Source: Salmonirosea aquatica
Lineage (GTDB): Bacteria; Bacteroidota; Bacteroidia; Cytophagales; Spirosomataceae
Assembly: GCF_009296315.1 (NCBI RefSeq)
Contig: NZ_WHLY01000002.1
Span: 1,426,001-1,490,000, forward strand
DNA length: 64,000 bases
Direction of reading: 5' to 3'
Positions 34,800-43,449 of the stretch are shown one piece after another. The stretch's first letter is position 1. The number at the start of each line of letters is the position of its first letter. The position numbers and the translations under genes were made by a program. The notes under the pieces were generated by a model. The model was not told the DNA's origin and made no database searches. It was given only the letters and a program-made list of their open reading frames with translations.

Positions 34800-35963
34800 T
34801 CACCTTCCCGCCAGGTACTGTTTCCGGTACTCGATGGGCGTGCAGCCTTTGATCTGCCGGAATTGCCGGGCGATGTTCTTGCTGTCGGTCATGCCCATGT
34901 CGAGGGCGATTTCAAAAATCGACATATCGGTTTCCAGCAGTTTCTGGGTGAATTTCTCCATGCGCAGATTAAAAATATACTGGTACACGGGGTAGCCCGT
35001 AATAGCCTGAAACCGCTTTTCCAGCGCTCGGCGCGACAGGGGTACCTGCTTCACCACTTCATCGACCTGCAGGTTTCGGTCGGCATTCTGGTGGATATAT
35101 TTCAGCGAAGTAGCGATACAGGTGTCGTTGGTAGCGTAAATATCCGTCGAGTGACGCGTGACAACCTGCGTGGGTTTTACTACAATATCGTAAGCATCGG
35201 CCGTGCCGTGGCGAATCATGTGGTCCAGCAGGCGAGCGGCATCATAGCCCCCTTTTTCCACATCGAGGGCGATGCTTGACAGCGGTGGATCGGATAACTC
35301 GCACAGCATTACGTCATTATCTACCCCCAGCACAGCTACTTCTTCGGGAATGCGGATGCCGGACAGGCGGCAGGCCTCCGTAATATGCTGTCCCTGATTG
35401 TCGTCGCAGGCCATCAGCGCCACGGGCTTGGGTAGTGATTTGAGCCACTGACTCAGCGAACTCGGTTTATAGTACCACAGTTCGCTCGACCGCGCCTTCC
35501 GGTGCTCAAAGTACTCGACGGGGTACCCTGCTTTGTTGATACGCTCCTCAAAGCCTTCGGCCCGTTCGCGCGACCACACGATGTCGCTGAACCCGTAGAA
35601 GGCAAAGTGCTTGAAGCCCTTTTTAAGAAAATGTTCCGCCGCCATTTGGCCCGTTTCGCGGTAAGCACCGGTGATGTTGGGAACCTCGCGGAAGCGCTCC
35701 TTGAAATCCTGGGCAATGACCGAAATGCCGGCCTCCACGATTTTGACAATATCTTCGTCGTTGTACAACTGCCCCACGATGCCATCCGCCCCCCAATCGA
35801 GCGCCCATTTCAGGATTCCTTCCAGTCCCATCGTTTCGCGGTGAAACAGGGGCATCCGGCAGAAAATCCAGGGCCCATGATCCCGCGAATACGCCGAAAT
35901 TCCTTTGAGCAGGCTCTTGCTGTATTCTTCGGCGAAGTCGATGAGGAGGATGATTTTGTACAC
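34800..35963 (-). CDS. XylR-type regulator (sugar-binding domain + AraC HTH)
   Basis: 387 aa. The N-terminal ~270 residues are a LacI/periplasmic-binding-like sugar sensor (YKIILLIDFAEEYSKSLLKGI; VALMACDDNQGQHITEACRL; VAVLGVDNDVMLCELSDPPL). The C-terminal 100 residues are an AraC-type double helix-turn-helix (VDEVVKQVPLSRRALEKRF; IFEIALDMGMTDSKNIARQF). This is the XylR architecture, in which sugar binding activates catabolic genes. Its ligand is unknown. The nearest sugar genes are the MFS transporter and GH20 enzyme beyond the AT-rich cassette. Confidence 0.9.
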   Translation of the reverse strand: MYKIILLIDFAEEYSKSLLKGISAYSRDHGPWIFCRMPLFHRETMGLEGILKWALDWGADGIVGQLYNDEDIVKIVEAGISVIAQDFKERFREVPNITGAYRETGQMAAEHFLKKGFKHFAFYGFSDIVWSRERAEGFEERINKAGYPVEYFEHRKARSSELWYYKPSSLSQWLKSLPKPVALMACDDNQGQHITEACRLSGIRIPEEVAVLGVDNDVMLCELSDPPLSSIALDVEKGGYDAARLLDHMIRHGTADAYDIVVKPTQVVTRHSTDIYATNDTCIATSLKYIHQNADRNLQVDEVVKQVPLSRRALEKRFQAITGYPVYQYIFNLRMEKFTQKLLETDMSIFEIALDMGMTDSKNIARQFRQIKGCTPIEYRKQYLAGR

Positions 35964-36027
35964 TTCTGTTTAGTGGAGAGTTGAAAATAATTCGGTAGTT
36001 ATTTCAGATCATTTATCCTAATCAACT

Positions 36028-36873
36028 CTATATAGCATATTTATCACTAATACTTATTTTCTTGTATTCTGCTTTCGGCCTAGTTTCACCCCAAGGTATT
36101 CTTTCATTCTTATCTTTAGGGAACATTGCATCAAATTTAATAAACTCTAATAAAAACGTTCCTAAACTCAAAATAGAATTATGAACACTAATTAATTCAT
36201 TAATAGTGATATCAATGTCAACAATTTTAGGATCTATCCATGTAGATTTAAAATTTACGGATTCAATGGAAATATTACGTTCCTCATCTAGCCCATAAAA
36301 TCTAATCAATTGTTTATGTTTTATAGAATTAGAAATTTCTCGTATATTCTTTACATTTTCATTTTCTTTATAAATTAGTAAATTCTCTAATAGTAAGTTT
36401 GCACTTTGAAAACTTTTATAATTATTCAGTTCTTTTTCAATATTCTTAAAACTACACTTTCTCATTTCACTCTTGTAATTTTCTAAATCTGAATAAAAAT
36501 CGAATGCAAACCAGATAATCTGTAAAAAATAATCTTCACAGCTATTATACCATAATATTGAATTTTGTAAAAATTGAGTTCGTAGCCACAATTGACCAGA
36601 ATACCCAGAATTCCAAGTAACTCCAGACTTATGTATCTTAGTATGAGCATTAATTAAAGAAAGTCTCGCACTTGCCAATACGGAATACAAATCATTAAAT
36701 TTTTCGCCAGCAATAGAATAACCTTTATCATGCACCAATCCAAAATCAACAATATTTGTATCTATTTGATATGATAATGGAAGTAATAAATCTTTTGAAA
36801 ACTTGTTTGTTTCTTGAACTAACTCTTTAAGAGAATATTCCTTTCCTCTATATATTATTTTAAGGAATTCCAT
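36028..36873 (-). CDS. AT-rich protein of unknown function, possibly HEPN-like
   Basis: 281 aa, mostly helical, without signal peptide. Features that resemble HEPN-domain proteins are a tyrosine/acid-rich helix (LWYNSCEDYFLQIIWFAFDF) and a later IREISNSIKHKQLIRFYG, where the R...KH spacing is close to the HEPN RNase motif Rx4-6H. That assignment is tentative. The gene is markedly more AT-rich than its surroundings and contains no GGTACC, suggesting recent acquisition. It starts 4 bases after a small antitoxin-like gene, so it could be a toxin or effector of that pair. Confidence 0.6.
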   Translation of the reverse strand: MEFLKIIYRGKEYSLKELVQETNKFSKDLLLPLSYQIDTNIVDFGLVHDKGYSIAGEKFNDLYSVLASARLSLINAHTKIHKSGVTWNSGYSGQLWLRTQFLQNSILWYNSCEDYFLQIIWFAFDFYSDLENYKSEMRKCSFKNIEKELNNYKSFQSANLLLENLLIYKENENVKNIREISNSIKHKQLIRFYGLDEERNISIESVNFKSTWIDPKIVDIDITINELISVHNSILSLGTFLLEFIKFDAMFPKDKNERIPWGETRPKAEYKKISISDKYAI

Positions 36874-36877
36874 TTAA

Positions 36878-37114
36878 TTACTTAGTAAAATTATTTTTTG
36901 TATCGCGCACGGCTTGAATTTCCGCATTGATTTCATCCAGACTCATTTCCGAAAGACCTACTTGTTGCGCAATTTCGTTACACTCCAATAGGGCCTGTCT
37001 GGCATATTCCAGGCTTATTTTTTCAACCAGGTCAGAGAAGTCTATCTCACTTTCATTATCCAGATTATATTTCTGAAAATCCGTTTCGCTTACTTTCAGT
37101 TGAACCGTTTTCAT
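36878..37114 (-). CDS. Small antitoxin-like protein
   Basis: 78 aa from the ATG at MKTVQLKVSETDFQKYN; the 16 upstream in-frame codons are rejected because they do not resemble the family. The C-terminal part, ARQALLECNEIAQQVGLSEM and SLDEINAEIQAVRD, is the pattern of antitoxins that normally precede PIN-domain toxins. No PIN gene follows here; instead the AT-rich 281-aa gene begins 4 bases downstream. Composition matches the host rather than the AT-rich neighbour. Confidence 0.7.
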   Translation of the reverse strand: MKTVQLKVSETDFQKYNLDNESEIDFSDLVEKISLEYARQALLECNEIAQQVGLSEMSLDEINAEIQAVRDTKNNFTK

Positions 37115-37232
37115 AATCTTAATTTTTTGTTGCCTCCACTCTATCACCCATCGAACACCCAAGTAAATATCTTGATTTTAAACAACGTAAACAACTTTAC
37201 CATTCCCGGCTTCCCTAAGTGAAAGAAAAAGT

Positions 37233-38492
37233 TCAGGTACCCTTGCCTTTAAACAACTCACCTACCCGAATGGTGGCATTCGTCACCAGCGGACGCGCCC
37301 AGATACCAATACTAAAAATATAGCCTAAGGTAAGCAACATAAACAACATAGCCGTACGTAAATCCAGCCACTCGGCCAGGCCACCTACGACGAGGGGTAC
37401 CACCGCGCCGCCCGCGATGCCGCTGCACAGAATCCCCGAGAAGGTACCGTGGTGATGGGGCACCGAGTTGAGCGCGAGCGACACGACAATAGACCACATG
37501 ACAGAGGCAAAAAAGCCCGTCAATGGAAATGCGATCAGGGCAATTTCCAACGTACCGAATAAAGCCGCTAATAAGGCAACGACGGCACCGGCGGTGAAAA
37601 TCAGGAGTACGCGGCGACTATCGAAAAACTTCAACAGTACCAGGCCCAGCAGGCAACCGATCGTGAGCAAGCCCCAGAAATTGGAAAGTACCGAGGCTCC
37701 GGTGGTAGCCGGATCGACGCCATGATAAGTCTGGAGGAATTTGGAGGTCCAGTTGGCAATGCCCTGTTCGGTACCTACGTAGGTGAAAATCCCCAGGAAG
37801 AACAGCAGTACCTTGCGGTCGGCCAGAAGCTCGCGAAACGCCAGTCCGGTTTCCATTTTTTCATCCGCTTTCAGCTCCACCGTTGGAAACCGTACCAGTT
37901 GAATGATGATCACCATCGCCAGCGCAATGAGCGCGAACACCCAGTAAAGCGACACCCATTTCAGATTTTCGGGTACCAGCGAATCGAACAGCTGAATCAG
38001 CGATGAGTCGCTGCCCGAATGTACGTGCAAAACCAGATAGCTGTACAGCAAAGGGCTAAGAAACGAAGCCGCCCCAAAAAACAACTGCGCCATGACCGAA
38101 TTAAACGCGAAATTCTCTTCGCCGCCCGCAACCCGCAACAACGGGTTGATCACTACCTGCAACATGGCCATGCCAATGCCAATCAGAAAAAGCGAAAGCA
38201 GTGCGACGCCAAAGCCCGGCAACAACGCAAAAAGCAACGCACCCACAAAAGCCAGCATGAAGGCCCACAAGAGTACCTTTTTCTCGCGGTACTTCTCTAC
38301 CAGCAAACCCGAAGGAATAGACATAACGCCATAAGAAACGAAGAAGGCGAACGGCATGAAGCCCGCTAAGCCCAGACTCAAATCGAAACTATCCACAATA
38401 TCAGGGATGATCGGCCCCAGAATATTGCTGAGAAACGAAATGACGAAGAAGATTACAAAGATTAGAAATACAATAAAGGGGTTGCGTTTCAC
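37233..38492 (-). CDS. MFS transporter, FucP-like sugar permease
   Basis: 419 aa with twelve hydrophobic segments. The opening FVIFFVISFLSNILGPIIPDIVDSF, the LGLAGFMPFAFFVSYGVMSIPSG region after it and the VLLFFLGIFTYVGTEQGIANW segment at the start of the second half match the fucose/hexose:H+ symporter group of the major facilitator superfamily. It imports a sugar across the inner membrane. It is read in the same direction as the GH20 gene, 84 bases downstream, and probably takes up the released amino sugar (inference from position). Confidence 0.85.
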   Translation of the reverse strand: MKRNPFIVFLIFVIFFVISFLSNILGPIIPDIVDSFDLSLGLAGFMPFAFFVSYGVMSIPSGLLVEKYREKKVLLWAFMLAFVGALLFALLPGFGVALLSLFLIGIGMAMLQVVINPLLRVAGGEENFAFNSVMAQLFFGAASFLSPLLYSYLVLHVHSGSDSSLIQLFDSLVPENLKWVSLYWVFALIALAMVIIIQLVRFPTVELKADEKMETGLAFRELLADRKVLLFFLGIFTYVGTEQGIANWTSKFLQTYHGVDPATTGASVLSNFWGLLTIGCLLGLVLLKFFDSRRVLLIFTAGAVVALLAALFGTLEIALIAFPLTGFFASVMWSIVVSLALNSVPHHHGTFSGILCSGIAGGAVVPLVVGGLAEWLDLRTAMLFMLLTLGYIFSIGIWARPLVTNATIRVGELFKGKGT

Positions 38493-38576
38493 TTCGTGTA
38501 GTTGACAGTGGAGAGTTGAAAATTAATAGATTATAGATAAGTACTTTGGCCGATCCAACGTCCAGCATCGAATGTC

Positions 38577-41171
38577 CTATTTCGAAGCGATGGCCGTGCG
38601 GCTGGAGCGTCCGGCTCTATCGAAGCTTTTCAGCCTGACGGTACCTTTCACCGGCAAGGGCTGTCTGTACTCGGGCGATTCAGTGGTGGGTTCGGTACCA
38701 TCGGTGGTATAGCGGATACTCAGGCCGGGTAAGGCCGTATTGGCTTTCAGGGTGTCGTTTCGCACGATAGCGCCGGGCAAGGGTAGGCGGTAATTGTAGC
38801 CTCCGTTGAAACGCGCCAGACGGGGCAGTTCCCGTACCGCGATGGTATTGGCAAACACATTCCATTCCTTGGCCACCCGTTTCTTCCGGTCATCGTTTGG
38901 TGGCATTTCTTCCCAGTCGCGTTCCTGGCCCCAGGCACTCTCGGCGTAGCCAATCATTTTGGGCAGCATATACGATTCCAGCATGGCGCGCCCTTTGACG
39001 GTTTCGCTCCATAATTGCGCCTCTACCCCAATGATGTTCTTGCGGGCGTCAGGTCGCAACCGCTCCATTCCCTTGAAATCCGCATTGACATCCAGCGGGC
39101 GGCCCATATTGGTTTCCAGCGTCGTGCTGAACATGTTGTAGGGAGCGAACGTCCAGTTGTCGCGCGTATCGACGAAGCCCGCCCAGTAGAGACCCGGCTC
39201 CTTGGGGTCGTTGTCGTAGGACATGTCGAAATAGAAATTCGACACGTTACAGAGGATTACGGGATAGCCCGCATTGGCCAGGCGGTAGCCCAAATCACGA
39301 TAGTCGAACAGGTTGTTCCAGATGTAGGGTACCACCCCGCCGCCCGCGAAGGCCGGATTGGGCTCGTATTTGCCGCCATCGGCTTTTAGCAGCGCTACCT
39401 CTTCCCAACCGTGCACGGTAAGTCCGCGTTTTTTCATGCGCTCTACCAGTTTTCCGAAGAAATAGGCCTGCAGGTTTTTAGGGTCTTTGATCGTAGGATT
39501 TTCCTTCAATAGTTTGGCTGCCATCGGTGAAGCCGTCCATGCTCCCTCGGGTACCTCATCGCCTCCGGCGTGGATCACGTTCATTTTCAGGCCGGCCTGC
39601 TGGTACATTTTTGCCATTTCGTCCACCACTTTTTCGTAGAAACGGTAGGTGGATTCGCGCGCCACGCTCACTACATTGTTTTTGTAGCCCTGCGCCGAGA
39701 GGTACGCCGAACGGTCGTCGGGGTCGATCAGGCGGTATTCGTTGGCTTCCTGTTCTTTGCCCTGCTTCATCAACCGCTCGTACCGGGCTTCCATGGATTT
39801 AATGGCTGCCATCGCATGACCCGGAAAATTGAGTTCGGGAATGACCCGGATATGGCGTTCAGCGGCATATTTCAATATTTCCACAAAATCGGCCTTGGTA
39901 TAGTACCCACTTCCGTGTTTACCCGTTTCGTAGGCCAGCGGCCCCGACCCATAGGCCGGATGTATGGCCGGAGCATCCATACCTGATGTATGCTGCCGCT
40001 GTGCTCCTACTTCGGTCAGCTCGGGCAGTCCGTCTATTTCCAGTCGCCACCCTTCGTCTTCGGTGGTATAGAGCAGAAAATGGTTCAGTTTGTAACGCGC
40101 CATCAAATCCAGGGTACGCAGGATGGTTTCCTTAGTCTGGAAATTCCGGCTCACGTCCACGTGCAGGCCGCGGGTGTGAAAACGCGGCGCGTCCTCGATG
40201 TCCAGGCAGGCCAGGGTAGTTTTTTTCTGCGCGTAGGCTTCAAACGGAATCAGCGCCAGCAGACTTTGAATACCATAAAAAACGCCGGCCGCATCGGAGC
40301 CCACAATGGAGACGCCTTTGGGGGTAACAGACAGGCGATAGGCTTCTTTGGCAATCCCATTCACCGAAAGGGAATCGATCCGCAGGTCGATGCCGGGCGT
40401 GGCATTGGCTGCTGCCGCACCTACCTTGTAGCTAGCGGTCGTGATTTCATTCAGTCGCTTACTCAGGAAATTAGCTTCTTTTTCGAGCCCTTTCCCGTAC
40501 CGGATCGCCTGACTCCCGTCCAGGGTCAGGGTACCCCCTACCCTTTTGATATGTACCGGGGAAGGAATTATTTTCAGCAGCGAGTCAGCAGGTACCACAT
40601 GCAGGGGTAGGTTGGCGGCGTAGCGGTTGGCGGCGGTAGGCATCCGCAGCGAATCTTCCTTTCCCCGCAATATCTGTTGCCGCTCCGTGAACGGCTCGAT
40701 GGTGTAGTCGGCTATCTGCTCAAATTTTTCCTCTTTGCCGGTTTTGTCATAGTACACGATGTATAGGCCCAGGGGAGCGTCCGTTTCCTTGATGACGCCT
40801 TCGATGCCCGAATACCAGATCTGGGTAAATTCACCGGCTTTCAGCGAGAAACCCTTCTCAGGTACCAGCTTGTACCAATCACCGTTGATGTGTACCACCC
40901 GGGCCGCCTGCGGGGTTTTGTTGGGGATGATGGGCCGGGGAGCCATGTTGAAAAACAGCGCCCAATTGCTGTCGTTCAGGTCGGTGGTACCGTTGTTCGT
41001 GAGATTGAAATAGGCGTCGAAGGCATTCTCCCGCTCCGTAAAATTACTGACCAGCTTCCACGAAACCTTCAGTTCGCTCTTGCCCGTGAGGGTTTCTTCA
41101 CTGACTTTACCACACCGGAATAAAAACAGGGTACTCAACAACAGGAGAAAACAACACGCGATTTTTTTCAT
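38577..41171 (-). CDS. Beta-N-acetylhexosaminidase, GH20 (chitobiase-like)
   Basis: 864 aa from the ATG before KKIACCFLLLLSTLFLFRC; the longer frame from 41489 runs through the divergent neighbour and is rejected. Cys20 follows a hydrophobic stretch but FRC is a poor lipobox. A CHB_HEX-like domain comes first (LKVSWKLVSNFTERENAFDAYF), then GH20b, then the catalytic barrel with the D538-E539 pair in HAGGDEVPEG. A C-terminal FN3-like CHB_HEX_C domain closes it. It cleaves terminal GlcNAc or GalNAc from chito-oligosaccharides or glycans in the periplasm. It is read before the MFS gene. Confidence 0.92.
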   Translation of the reverse strand: MKKIACCFLLLLSTLFLFRCGKVSEETLTGKSELKVSWKLVSNFTERENAFDAYFNLTNNGTTDLNDSNWALFFNMAPRPIIPNKTPQAARVVHINGDWYKLVPEKGFSLKAGEFTQIWYSGIEGVIKETDAPLGLYIVYYDKTGKEEKFEQIADYTIEPFTERQQILRGKEDSLRMPTAANRYAANLPLHVVPADSLLKIIPSPVHIKRVGGTLTLDGSQAIRYGKGLEKEANFLSKRLNEITTASYKVGAAAANATPGIDLRIDSLSVNGIAKEAYRLSVTPKGVSIVGSDAAGVFYGIQSLLALIPFEAYAQKKTTLACLDIEDAPRFHTRGLHVDVSRNFQTKETILRTLDLMARYKLNHFLLYTTEDEGWRLEIDGLPELTEVGAQRQHTSGMDAPAIHPAYGSGPLAYETGKHGSGYYTKADFVEILKYAAERHIRVIPELNFPGHAMAAIKSMEARYERLMKQGKEQEANEYRLIDPDDRSAYLSAQGYKNNVVSVARESTYRFYEKVVDEMAKMYQQAGLKMNVIHAGGDEVPEGAWTASPMAAKLLKENPTIKDPKNLQAYFFGKLVERMKKRGLTVHGWEEVALLKADGGKYEPNPAFAGGGVVPYIWNNLFDYRDLGYRLANAGYPVILCNVSNFYFDMSYDNDPKEPGLYWAGFVDTRDNWTFAPYNMFSTTLETNMGRPLDVNADFKGMERLRPDARKNIIGVEAQLWSETVKGRAMLESYMLPKMIGYAESAWGQERDWEEMPPNDDRKKRVAKEWNVFANTIAVRELPRLARFNGGYNYRLPLPGAIVRNDTLKANTALPGLSIRYTTDGTEPTTESPEYRQPLPVKGTVRLKSFDRAGRSSRTAIASK

Positions 41172-41310
41172 GGAAAGGCGATTAGGTACCCCCAACGGGG
41201 TGATAGCTGTAAATTTCAATTTGAAAGTAGCCTTTATACTACTCCCGGCAGTATTAAAACTACTACTGACCCAATAAAACACTTTTTGCGCATTTTCTGA
41301 AATAAAACCT

Positions 41311-42408
41311 ATGGGCAAACCCGCCGGACGATTGGTGTCACTGGACGCGTTGCGTGGCTTCACCATTGCCGCCATGATCACCGTCAATTTTCCGGGCCAT
41401 CCCGACTTCGTGTACGCGCCGCTCCACCATACCCGCTGGAACGGGCTTTCGTTCACGGATCTCATCGCGCCCATCTTCCTCTTTGTCATCGGGGTTTCGA
41501 TTGCCTTCGCCTATTCCCGGAGGCTAGCGGAGAAGTCGCCCAAAGCGGAACTGCACCGCAAAATCATCATCCGGGCGGTGAAGATTTTTGCCGTCGGCAT
41601 GTTCCTCAACCTGCTGCCCGCTTTTGATATTTCGGACGTCCGCTGGACGGGTACCCTACACCGCATCGCCTTCGTTTTTTTATTCTGCGGACTCCTGTTT
41701 CTGCACACAACCTGGCGGCAACAAGCCTGGATCGCCGCCATCATTCTGGTAGGGTACTGGCTGGCGATGACGCTCATTCCCACGCCGGGCGTAGGTGAGG
41801 TCATGCTGGAGCCGGGTGTCAACCTGGCGGCCTGGGTGGATCAGCAGTGGCTGCCTGGCAAGATGTGGCAGGGTACCTGGGACCCGGAGGGTATCCTGAG
41901 CACGTTCCCCGCCACTGCTACGGGCATCACCGGGATGCTGGCCGGGCGGCTGTTGCTCAGTCGGTTCACGCCCCACGAAAAAGTTAATTTCCTGATGACG
42001 GCCGGGGTACTTTCATCCCTACTGGGCTATGCGTGGAGCCTGGCCTTTCCGCTCAACGAGAATCTGTGGACCAGTTCGTTTGTGTTGCTCACCTCGGGAT
42101 TTGCAGCGTTGTTGCTGGGTGCGTTGTATTTTGTGGTGGACATTCTGGGGCGACAGCGAGGGACGGGCGTCGGGGTCATATTTGGAGCCAATGCTATTAC
42201 TGTGTACGTGCTGGCGGATATTTTCGCCCTGGTTTTTTATGGAACTCTCTTTGGTGAGGTACCCCTCAATGAACAGGCCGTAGGTGCCCTGATCGACTGG
42301 GGCTTGGCGCCCAAATTGGCGAGCATGCTGTACGCGCTGGCCTTTACTGCGATTAATTTTATCCCTGCCTACGCTTTATACAAAAAAAAGATTTTTATAA
42401 AACTTTAA
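41311..42408 (+). CDS. DUF5009/heparan-N-acetyltransferase-like membrane protein
   Basis: 365 aa, about ten hydrophobic segments. The opening GRLVSLDALRGFTIAAMITVN, then FTDLIAPIFLFVIGVSIAFAY, identify the DUF5009/HGSNAT-like family, whose eukaryotic member acetylates glucosamine residues using cytoplasmic acetyl-CoA. The bacterial role is not known, but co-location with a GH20 hexosaminidase fits amino-sugar processing. It is the first gene of a plus-strand run leading into the NanA-like lyase and the symporter. Confidence 0.85.
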   Translation: MGKPAGRLVSLDALRGFTIAAMITVNFPGHPDFVYAPLHHTRWNGLSFTDLIAPIFLFVIGVSIAFAYSRRLAEKSPKAELHRKIIIRAVKIFAVGMFLNLLPAFDISDVRWTGTLHRIAFVFLFCGLLFLHTTWRQQAWIAAIILVGYWLAMTLIPTPGVGEVMLEPGVNLAAWVDQQWLPGKMWQGTWDPEGILSTFPATATGITGMLAGRLLLSRFTPHEKVNFLMTAGVLSSLLGYAWSLAFPLNENLWTSSFVLLTSGFAALLLGALYFVVDILGRQRGTGVGVIFGANAITVYVLADIFALVFYGTLFGEVPLNEQAVGALIDWGLAPKLASMLYALAFTAINFIPAYALYKKKIFIKL

Positions 42409-42435
42409 CCCTACATTTTTTTACCAACCGATTTG

Positions 42436-43377
42436 ATGCCCAGCTACCCCAAACTTCCCTCGGGCCTCTGGCCCGTGATGATTACGCCTTTTACCGCATC
42501 CAACGAAATCAACTACGCGGGACTTGAAACGCTCACACAGTTTTATATCGACGCCGGATCAAACGGACTATTTGCCAATTGCCTGTCGAGCGAAATGTAC
42601 CAGCTCACCGAATCCGAGCGGCTGGATTTGATCAAAGGGGTACTTCGGGCCAGCGACGGCAAGGTACCCGTCGCGGCGACAGGTACCCTCAGCCGGGATC
42701 TTTCGGAGAATGTAGAGTTTATCAAAAAAGTCCACGATACGGGGGTGCAAGCGGTGGTGCTCATTTCGAGCCTGATCGTGCTGCCCGATGAAGACGAGGG
42801 TACCTTTAAAAATCGACTGGAGCAAATCCTCGACCAAACGGACGGAATTCCGCTGGGCTTGTACGAATGTCCGGTACCCTATAAACGTCTGCTCAGCCCC
42901 GGCCTGATGCAATGGCTGGTGAGTAGCGGCCGGTTTGTGTACCACAAGGATACTTCCTGCCATTCCGCCTCAATTCAGAAAAAGCGGGAAGCTACGCAGG
43001 GTTCCAACCTACTCTTCATGAACGCCGACACCGCCACCGCGCTGGACTCTCTGGAAGCCGGTGCTGACGGGCTGTCCCCCATCTCCGCCAATTTTTATCC
43101 CGAATTGTATACCTACTTGATGAAGCAATACCGGGAGCACGGCAAGACCGACGCACTGACGCAATTCCACGCCTGGCTTACTTTGATGGATCGCACCACG
43201 CATACGTTTTATCCCTACTCGGCCAAGTGGTTTTTGCAACAGCGCGGTCTGGCTATAGGTACCTACACGCGTATTCCCACAGAGACCATGCCACAAGTAG
43301 ATCACCTCCGCTTCAAGGCTTTGATGGATTCGTTCAGGTCCCTGGCGGAAATGCACGATATACCGCTGGTACTTTGA
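42436..43377 (+). CDS. DHDPS/N-acetylneuraminate-lyase-family aldolase
   Basis: 313 aa from the ATG at MPSYPKLPSGLWPVM; a TTG one codon earlier is not needed. The fold is a TIM barrel with the Schiff-base lysine K171 in FVYHKDTSC. The usual GTTGE motif is replaced by NCLSSEMYQL, so substrate specificity differs from dihydrodipicolinate synthase; sialic acid lyase or another keto-acid aldolase is more likely. The gap to the DUF5009 gene is 27 bases, so they are co-transcribed, and the symporter follows. Confidence 0.85.
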   Translation: MPSYPKLPSGLWPVMITPFTASNEINYAGLETLTQFYIDAGSNGLFANCLSSEMYQLTESERLDLIKGVLRASDGKVPVAATGTLSRDLSENVEFIKKVHDTGVQAVVLISSLIVLPDEDEGTFKNRLEQILDQTDGIPLGLYECPVPYKRLLSPGLMQWLVSSGRFVYHKDTSCHSASIQKKREATQGSNLLFMNADTATALDSLEAGADGLSPISANFYPELYTYLMKQYREHGKTDALTQFHAWLTLMDRTTHTFYPYSAKWFLQQRGLAIGTYTRIPTETMPQVDHLRFKALMDSFRSLAEMHDIPLVL

Positions 43378-43378
43378 G

Positions 43379-43407
43379 CTATTAGCCGGGCGGCGTTCCG
43401 CCAATAG
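43379..43407 (+). repeat. Short imperfect hairpin before the symporter gene
   Basis: GGCGG and CCGCC (loop CGTT) with outer CTATT/AATAG arms form a small hairpin with one bulge between the lyase and symporter genes. No T-run follows, so it may only attenuate. Confidence 0.3.
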
Positions 43408-43449
43408 CCATCAGCTAACAGCTTCAGAACTTTAAACTTCGCTTATCCC

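Noticed and set aside
34329-35279. Long plus-strand reading frame (316 codons), possible overprinted gene
   Set aside because: It runs antisense to the kinase and the XylR gene, both with clear family motifs. No signal or domain is visible.
38577-41489. GH20 start at 41489
   Set aside because: The extra 106 codons run across the divergent DUF5009 gene and its control region and lack a signal sequence; the ATG at 41171 gives a proper export signal.
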